Source of the DNA: Ypsolopha sequella
Taxonomy: Eukaryota > Arthropoda > Insecta > Lepidoptera > Ypsolophidae
DNA length: 64,000 nucleotides
Direction: 5' to 3'
NCBI GenBank assembly: GCA_934047225.1
Contig: OW203992.1
Span: forward strand, 1,973,501 to 2,037,500
Of the stretch, positions 48,201 through 57,200 are shown piece after piece; positions within the stretch are counted from its first letter, which is position 1; every line of letters starts with the position of its first letter. A program made the position numbers and the translations under genes. A model generated the notes under the pieces. It had not been told where the DNA came from. It made no database searches and worked only from the letters and a program-made list of their open reading frames with translations.

Positions 48201-51200
48201 CTGTGTATTACTTCAAGACATTCTGCACATCCCTGTCCAAGATCAGCCCTGTCATCAATCAGCCCAACGAGAGGAGACGACACGCGGCGCATTTCAGCCA
48301 GCACATCGAAACATTCCAACCAGGTCAGCGCACCCACATTGTTCCCCACAATTTTTTCTTCTCTCGTGTCAACCCATCCATCCTCTTTCATCATCTCTGC
48401 ATTTCTGTAGCCAGCGGCTACAGTACAATAAACTATGTTTTCTGTAGTTGTGACTGCAAAACGGTGCACTGAATACTCTTTTTGATCTGCGTCTGAGAGA
48501 GGTACAATAAACTATGTTTTCTGTAGTTGTGACTGCAAAACGGTGCACTGAATACTCTTTTTGATCTGCGTCTGAGAGAGGTACAATAAACTATGTTTTC
48601 TGTAGTTGTGACTGCAAAACGGTGCACTGAATACTCTTTTTGATCTGCGTCTGAGAGAGGTACAATAAACTATGTTTTCTGTAGTTTGTGACTGCAAAAC
48701 GGTGCACTGAATACTCTTTTTGATCTGCGTCTGAGAGAGGTACAATAAACTATGTTTTCTGTAGTTGTGACTGCAAAACGGTGCACTGAATACTCTTTTT
48801 GATCTGCGTCTGAGAGAGGTACAATAAACTATGTTTTCTGTAGTTGTGACTGCAAAACGGTGCACTGAATACTCTTTTTGATCTGCGTCTGAGAGAGGTA
48901 CAATAAACTATGTTTTCTGTAGTTGTGACTGCAAAACGGTGCACTGAATACTCTTTTTGATCTGCGTCTGAGAGAGGTACAATAAACTTGAATTTGTGCA
49001 AGGAGCGATGCAGATTGAATAAGACTATTGACCTCGAATAAATTTACTGTGATGTGGCAATAGATTTACTGTGATTATGACCGATAGAAGGTCAACGAGT
49101 GAGTAACTAGACCTAAGTAGTTGTCTGTATACAAGACAAGAGCCGAGATGGAATTTTTTTTTACGGGTTATTCTCTACTTTTTACTATTGACTACAAGAA
49201 AATAAACAGTAGTATAATAACAATTTGAATCACATTTTATTGTGTTTAGAAGTAATTGGTAAATAAGAGACCAAATCATTAATTGAAATTGTATTTACTT
49301 GTTCTGCTTTACATCATTTTACTTTATTCGGGTAAACTAATATTTGTGTTTTTATTTGACAATTGAATCAAAGTACCAAGAGTGGATCTGGGCTATTGAG
49401 TTATTTTAAGAAGAAAGAAACAAGTAGTGACAAAAGAAACAAGTAGTGACAAAATAGATAAACAAAATCAGACTTGGCCGTTTGTGTCTTTGAACCTAGG
49501 TATAATAAAAAGAATACAGAAGACTTATTTGGTCACAAATAGCTTTGCTTTTCTTAGAAACTGTATGAACAAATTAAAAAGTATTTGTTTTCACTCAGTG
49601 AGACAAAAAGCGTTTTATCATGGACGATTATTCGTCCTTGGTTTTATTCACTGTTATCGGTGATGTGCGCGCAGCAACCCTGTTGATTGTCGCGCGCGGT
49701 TTCACGATTCGCAAAACCGTTCACAGTAGTCCGTGAACCCAAATTGGAATCAAGATCACAAAAAGATTTAATGGAACTCCAATCCGAATCGAGTTGAGTT
49801 GAACCGATTCGACTCGGTCCAAACCGCAGTGTGTGGGTGCTTCGCACTTTTCGAGTAAAATACAAATAGACTCACCCGTAGATACGTTCCAGGAGATGTG
49901 AGCCGATAAAAGTGTGTATATATGTGTATCCCTAGCTAAATTTGTTTATAGATAATAAAAATACATAAATTCAAATAAATTATATATGTCGTACGGCTCC
50001 CAATGAGTAGGTATCCAACTCTCTTCCCGGTGCGCTCCCCAAACAAATGGTCCCGTCTGAGCGACGACGCCACTATTCTTCCTTTAATATGGCCGGCCCC
50101 ACAAAGTCAAATATAAGTAGGTACGTAGCCGTTCTTCCGACACCGGAACAGCCAAAACCACACAAAACACTCACGGGAAAACGCAATACGTGGTAGGTAC
50201 ACAAGAATTGTATAGATTGTGATTAGTACACAAGAATTATCCCAATTTAAAAATAATTCTTTCAAAACAAAATATTGAACACCGATCGCGGTCAAGACAC
50301 CAAAACGTTCTGATCTTACCGTAATACCCGACCGAGACGCCAGCCGTCCACATCTCGTCATCTACCCCCAGGTCAGGTATAATTTCGCACGCAAACATAA
50401 TCTCGCTGGTCAATAATATTCGAGCTATTTCAAACAATCCCCCGTCCCGAGCCGAAAGATTCGGGTCGCTAATCAATAGGAAGGCGGGACAAAGTCGCGA
50501 CGGCCCGCTTTATGACTGAATCTCCCACTAAGACCTCGGCTACCCTGGGAACACCATCCGAGCCTGGAAACAGATTAACAATGCGCCCCCGGCGCCAACA
50601 CAAGGGCGGAAGGTTAGCATCCTTAATCAACACGAGGTCACCTACTTTTGGCGGATTCATTTTGTCCGTCCACTTGACGCGCTGCTGCAGAGTGTGCAAA
50701 TATTCAAGATGCCAGCGATTCCAGAAACTCTGAGTGAGTTGCTGGAGCAATTGAAAGCGTGACAACCTAGTACCAGAGACTTCCCTCCAAGGGTACTCTG
50801 GCAGGGCGGCAAGCGGCTGACCAATCAAAAAATGGCCCGGAGTTAAGGCTTCCAAGTCATTTGGATCCGAAGATAGCGGGCACAACGGTCGGGAATTAAG
50901 GGCGGCCTCAACTTTCGCAAAGACGGTCGCGAGTTCTTCAAACGTGAGGATGGTCTCCCCAACAACGCGACGCAAATGAATTTTAGCAGACTTAATAACG
51001 GCCTCAAATATCCCCCCCCAATGAGGACAAACCGGTGGATCAAAACGCCAGGTTATCCCACGGTGGGCAAGCGCACGGCCTAAATTCGACTTCTGATCTT
51101 CCAAAAACTTATAAACGCTTTTCAAATAATTATCAGTCCCGTGGTAGTTAGTCCCGTTGTCGGATCTAATTAAAGTAGGGAGTCCCCTACGGGACACAAA

Positions 51201-54200
51201 TCGGCTGAGGGCCGCTACAAAAGCTTCTGTGGTAAGCGCAGACACAACCTCCAAATGCGTAGCCTTAGTGGCAAGACAAACAAAAACACACAAATATGCC
51301 TTCACAGATCTGGCGTTGCGAAGCTGAGATGCTTTTACCAAAAATGGACCCCCTATATCCGTCGCAACTGTTGCAAAAGGTCTAGACTCCGAGACTCGGT
51401 CCGCAGGAAGGTCACCCATTAAGGGCTGCATGGTTGAGGCCTTAAGTCTATAACAAGACATGCAACGAAAAATGACGCCTCGGACAAGTCTTCTAGCTGA
51501 GAGAATCCAAAATTCGCGTTGCAAAATAGACAATAACGCATTACATCCAGAGTGTGAGTTCTTGAGGTGACGATCCAAGGTCAGCAAGCGCACAAAGTGT
51601 CCATCCTTAGGCAAAAGGAAAGGATGGCGAACGCCATATGGCAGATGAGCATTCCTAAGCCTACCTCCCACACGCAAAAGACCTTTGCTATCAACAAAGG
51701 GGTTCAATCGCACAATAGCGCCCTTCAACTTAGCGCGACCTTCTCTCAGAGTCTTTAGTTCTGACTCAAAACTCGAAGCCTGAACTACACGAATCCATCC
51801 CAGAAGCGCCTCCTGGCGTTCATCAGGCGAAATGAAAGGTAATGACAATTTATCCTGTGGGTTCTTAACATTATGACTCCAACGCTTAATCCAAGCAGTA
51901 ACATTCAGAAGTTTGTCAAGTGAACTGTACTTGTTCAGCAAGACATCTGGATCGAAGGCTGGTTCGCTCTCAACTACGGCCAAACTAACAAGACCTATTA
52001 CAGGTTGATCTAACGAGATCGGAGAACCTGGCCAAGTGGAGGCTGGTCCTTTAATCCATTCCGGTCCCCACCATAACGGATGTTCGATGATCTCGGGAGC
52101 TGGGCATCCACGTGAGGCACAATCAGCTGGGTTAATTTCTCCCGGAACATGTCTCCAAATCAATTTGATCTGCGAAGCCTGGATCTGAGAGACCCGATTT
52201 GCCACAAAAACTTCCAAAGTGTGAATAGGAGTTCGCAGCCAACATAATACAATTTGACTATCCGTCCATGCAAAGACCTCGGTTAATGCTACTGAACGTC
52301 CCAGAGTAGCAACAACATGATTTAGAAGACGTGTTAAGAGAGTAGCTCCTGACAACTCCAACTTCGGTATGGTCATACGAGACCGAATAGGAGCTACCTT
52401 ACTCTTCGCTAGAACCGGAGAAATCAATACATTACCCACAGCGTCTTCACAGCGCAGATAGACTACGGCTGCATACCCTCGCTCCGAGGCGTCACAAAAA
52501 CCATGTAGGCTGGCCCTATAGCCTCCGGATGGAAGAAATCTTCTGGGCAACGAAACTCGATTAATTGCTGAGAGTGATGCCACAAACTCCAGCCAATCCA
52601 AAAGTAGCTCTCCATGGAGGGGCTCATCCCAAGACAGCTGGGCAGCCCACAATTTCTGTAAAAAGCATTTAGCCCAAAATATTACAGGACTGATCCAGCC
52701 ATTTGGATCAAATGTTCGGGCGACCGTGGACAGCACTGATCGCTTGGACCAACTCTTTGGAGTCTGCAAATCCAAACAATAAGTAAAGATGTCCGGGACT
52801 GGTCTATACTGGACTCCAAGGACTGCTAGCATGTCCGGATTCTCTGGATTCTGAAAGATATGAGGACTTTGTTGGTGCTCTTCGGGCAAATCAGCAAGGA
52901 GACGAGGTGAGTTAGACAGCCATTTTCGTAACTCATAGCCACCAGCCTTCATCAGACCTATCAATTCATCCCTCAGAACGAGTGCCTCCTCTTCAGACGC
53001 GGCTCCACTACAACAATCGTCGACATAGACGTCTTCCTCCAAGATGGCCGACGCACGAGGAAACCTAAGTCGTTCCCTTTTAGCGAGCTCCAAGAGCGAT
53101 CGAATCGCAATAAATGGACTAGACCTCAAACCATAAGTGTTAACCCTCAATTCGTACACCATCATGGGATCGTCAGGATTTTCTCTCCACAAAATCAACT
53201 GATAACGCCTGTCATCACGATGAATCACCGTCTGCCGAAACATCTGTCGTATGTCGGCAACAAACACGATTGCGTGTCGACGGAACCCTGTGAGGATATC
53301 TCCCATATCCCGATGCAATTTTGGTCCGGTATGGAGACACTGGTTCAAGGACACACCTGAAGTGGTGGGCGCCGATCCGTCAAAAACGACCCTTATCTTT
53401 CCACCCGGACTCTTCAAGACAGCGTGATGAGGAAGAAAGTAATGCTCCACTGAGCGATAATCCAAGTTGGACACGGACATGTGACCCAAATCCTCATACT
53501 CACACATGAACTCGATATACTTCTTCCGAAGTTCGGGATCCCGTTTCATACGGCGTTCCATGGATATCAATCTTCGTTCTGCCATTTGCCGAGAATCGCC
53601 AAGTGGAGGACGATTCGCCAAAAAGGGAAGTCGAGTCACAAATTGACCGGAAGACAAACGACAAGTATTGTTCCGATAGAACCTTTCGCACTCGTCGTCC
53701 TCTGGATTCGATCGAGGCGTCGAAGGAACCTCTTCAACTTCCCAAAACTTCTGAACGGCATCTGAAAGCGTAGATCCAATACGCAGTCCATCCTCCTCAA
53801 TAGATACGGTCGAAACCGGAAGGATAGGACCCAAGAACGATGCACCAAAAATAGTGGGAACCATTACTAGACCACCAGGCTGCAGAACTTTCCAAGAACC
53901 AACACAAAGCTGTCCTAAAACATTACTCCCCAATAGAAGGTCTACAGGACCTGGAGTATGGAAAGCAGGGTCAGCCAGAACTAAACCCGTAGTCAAACCC
54001 ACAATAGATGGAGGAAGGTTTACTCGCGGATGATCACCCAATATATTTTCCAGAACAATGACTGGAACCTCAATTTTACTGGTTCCAGTTGACACATGCG
54101 AAAGCGCCACACATGTGTGACCAATCCGATTGGTCACCTCAACATTTCCCACTCCATAAACGGGGAAGGGGGGTGGACCAATGCGAAGATTTAATTGGTT

Positions 54201-57200
54201 CACCAACCAAGCAGAGGCAATACAACCCTGGGCACCCGAGTCCAAACAAGCCCGGACAATGATGGAGTTGCCCGTCGGATCCCATACTCTAACAGAGACC
54301 GTAGGTAAAAGGATGGTCTCTGGGGTCTCTGCTGGGTGAACCTCGAATCCCTAGCGGCCATGGCCGTAGGGCGATGAATCTCTCCCTAAATTTGGGAGAG
54401 GTGGATACTCATCCGCCCTGTCGTCACCTCTATAATCCTGCACATGTGCTGGTGACGGAGGAGAAGGTCTATGAGGGACACGTCTTGGGGATGAGGGGTT
54501 CAAATTGCGACGTGCAGTTGAGTTCTCCGCCACTCTAAAATCGTCACCTCTAGGGGTAAACGACAGTCTACCCCCGCCCGTAAGGGCTCGATTTTGGGAT
54601 CTAGGCTGAGTTGGCGGGTCCGGAGTTCTGCGGCCATCACTGGCAGGTGACTGCCGCTCATTGTTATGAGCACCGGTACCCTCTTGGTTGCGATTCTGAC
54701 ACAGAATAAAATTATGTGCGCCACCACACTGCCTACAAGGGCGAGATTGAGGGCAATCCCACTGGAAGTGCCGTTCCAGGCAATAGTAGCATCGCCGCGC
54801 GTCCCGCGCTATATGACGGCGCAAGCTCACATTCAGGGCTCCAAACTTCGGGCAATTGAGCATTCGATGCCCGGAGCGCTTGCAGTGGTGGCACGGTAAG
54901 GGCTCCTCTTGCATGGCTCCATAGCTGGGTCGTGGCTGTCGAGTCACAGGCGGACCCTGTGGCCTGGTCAATGGCCGCTCATGCCGATTAGTAACTTGAG
55001 GGTCCTGGGGGGCATATTCTCCAACTGTGTCGACACGGCGACACTCATCCTCCAAAAATGTTTGGAGATCCGAGTACAAAGGCAGATAAGTTGAGCTGTC
55101 TCCCCCATACTGTCGCTCGAAGCGCAACCTCATGTCCGCGGGCAGCTTTGCCAGCACAATGTGAAGAAGCAGGAACGACCATTGGTCGACCGGCAAATCC
55201 AAACGCCGCAAGGCGTTTAAAGACACCAACACCGGGTTTACGATCTCGGTCCGGAGTGCAGACTCCCTAGAAACCCGGGGTAAACTCAAAATTTTTCCAA
55301 CATGGGCGTCTGCCAAGCGTCGCACGTTGTGGTATCGACGCTTTAACAATTCTTTGGCAGTTTCATAACTGCCACCATCTACAGCCAAATGCTGCACAAT
55401 CCCCAATGCTTCTCCCCTCAGTGACCCCAGAAGATAGGCCATCTTCTGGGCTGGCAACAAGTCCGGGTGGTTATCTACCAGGCTTTCAAAAAGGCCATAA
55501 TAACTCAGCCAACAATTCAATTGGCCATCAAAACTTGGGAGATCTAAAGTGGGGAGACGACTCATAACGGTGTGGGCACGAGAACCCGCATTCTCAGCAA
55601 CGAGAATGGGCGGCTCAGCGACAGCCTCCTTAATAGTATCCGCGAAGTCATATATCTGAGCATAGTCAGCGTCCAATCGCTCTCTCTGCTCCTCCATGGT
55701 GTCAGCATCAGAGGAGTTGAGGAATTCTAACCCCGCAACGTAAACCGCGTCTACAGTTTTCAAACGACCAGCCATCTCGCTCGCCCGGGCAAACAATGCC
55801 TTGGTCCGGTCTAGTCGAGTGCTCAAAGCGACAGCGGAGGAGAACCATCGAAGTTCGGCGGTCAGCGCTGCCGAAAAAGCCGCAAAACTATCACCCTTGG
55901 GAGGCATGTCTGCAAACCACAGAACCTAATCTACAAAAATAATTACAAAAATGGAACAAATACAAACAAAATGAGGTAAAACGGCAACGCTTATTTGTTT
56001 CTGGGAGGGAAATTCCAAAACCAAGCTACGATTTACGAAACCGCAACATAAGCGTACGCCGATCGTACCTCCGTTCCGTAACTTAAATCTAATTAATAAA
56101 GTGGGTTTGATTATTTAATCAAACTAACCACGCTCTGCTACCATAAAATGTGCGCGCAGCAACCCTGTTGATCGTCGCGCGCGGTTTCACGATTCGCAAA
56201 ACCGTTCACAGTAGTCCGTGAACCCAAATTGGAATCAAGATCACAAAAAGATTTAATGGAACTCCAATCCGAATCGAGTTGAGTTGAACCGATTCGACTC
56301 GGTCCAAACCGCAGTGTGTGGGTGCTTCGCACTTTTCGAGTAAAATACAAATAGACTCACCCGTAGATACGTTCCAGGAGATGTGAGCCGATAAAAGTGT
56401 GTATATATGTGTATCCCTAGCTAAATTTGTTTATAGATAATAAAAATACATAAATTCAAATAAATTATATATGTCGTACGGCTCCCAATGAGTAGGTATC
56501 CAACTCTCTTCCCGGTGCGCTCCCCAAACAAATGGTCCCGTCTGAGCGACGACGCCACTATTCTTCCTTTAATATGGCCGGCCCCACAAAGTCAAATATA
56601 AGTAGGTACGTAGCCGTTCTTCCGACACCGGAACAGCCAAAACCACACAAAACACTCACGGGAAAACGCAATACGTGGTAGGTACACAAGAATTGTATAG
56701 ATTGTGATTAGTACACAAGAATTATCCCAATTTAAAAATAATTCTTTCAAAACAAAATATTGAACACCGATCGCGGTCAAGACACCAAAACGTTCTGATC
56801 TTACCGTAATACCCGACCGAGACGCCAGCCGTCCACATCTCGTCATCTACCCCCAGGTCAGGTATAATTTCGCACGCAAACATAATCTCGCTGGTCAATA
56901 ATATTCGAGCTATTTCAAACAGGTGAATTACAAAGTTGCTTGGTCAGACAAAATTAACAAAATTGTACAGTATCAAAATCAACAAGCGGTTTTATTACTA
57001 GTATATTTGTACAATTCGCGTCAACTGCGAACGTAAGTGGTACAGTCCAAGATGGCGTCACAGAGCTCAAGTCGAACAGGTCAGTTGACGCGAACTGCAA
57101 GTGCTCACCGATCTCAGCAGCCGTAGCGATGAGCTTGTCCGAGGAGTGGCTGATCAGCACCAGGTTCAGCCCCCGCCGCGCCAGCTCCACTACGTACTGC

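Larger units (their letters stand above)
40751..48427 (+). mobile_element. BEL/Pao LTR retrotransposon, element 1, complete
   Basis: Two 426-bp LTRs (40756-41181 and 47997-48422), a 1.1-kb leader, and one long gag-pol frame with a single stop. The 5-bp target duplication GTACA (40751-40755 and 48423-48427) lies in the 79-bp satellite, whose unit reads GGTACAATAA. The LTRs differ at one base that I can see (40797 C, 48038 T). No frameshift or extra stop is present, so the copy appears young and potentially able to move. Confidence 0.95.
49659..56926 (-). mobile_element. BEL/Pao LTR retrotransposon, element 2, complete
   Basis: Two 773-bp LTRs (49664-50436 and 56149-56921) flank a minus-strand gag-pol. 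The 5-bp target duplication is GGTGA (49659-49663 and 56922-56926). One LTR difference was noticed (49688 T, 56173 C). Gag and Pol are intact apart from one in-frame stop between them, so this copy is also young. Protein and LTR sequences are clearly distinct from element 1, so it is another lineage. Confidence 0.95.

Noticed and set aside
39884..48990. Regular direct repeats resembling a CRISPR array
   Set aside because: The units are contiguous satellite copies without unique spacers, and this is an animal genome.
56954..57190. 78-codon minus-strand frame as an intact alternative SDR exon
   Set aside because: It lacks the Gly-rich cofactor motif and a splice acceptor, and the frame runs past the donor into intron sequence; a partial duplicate explains it.
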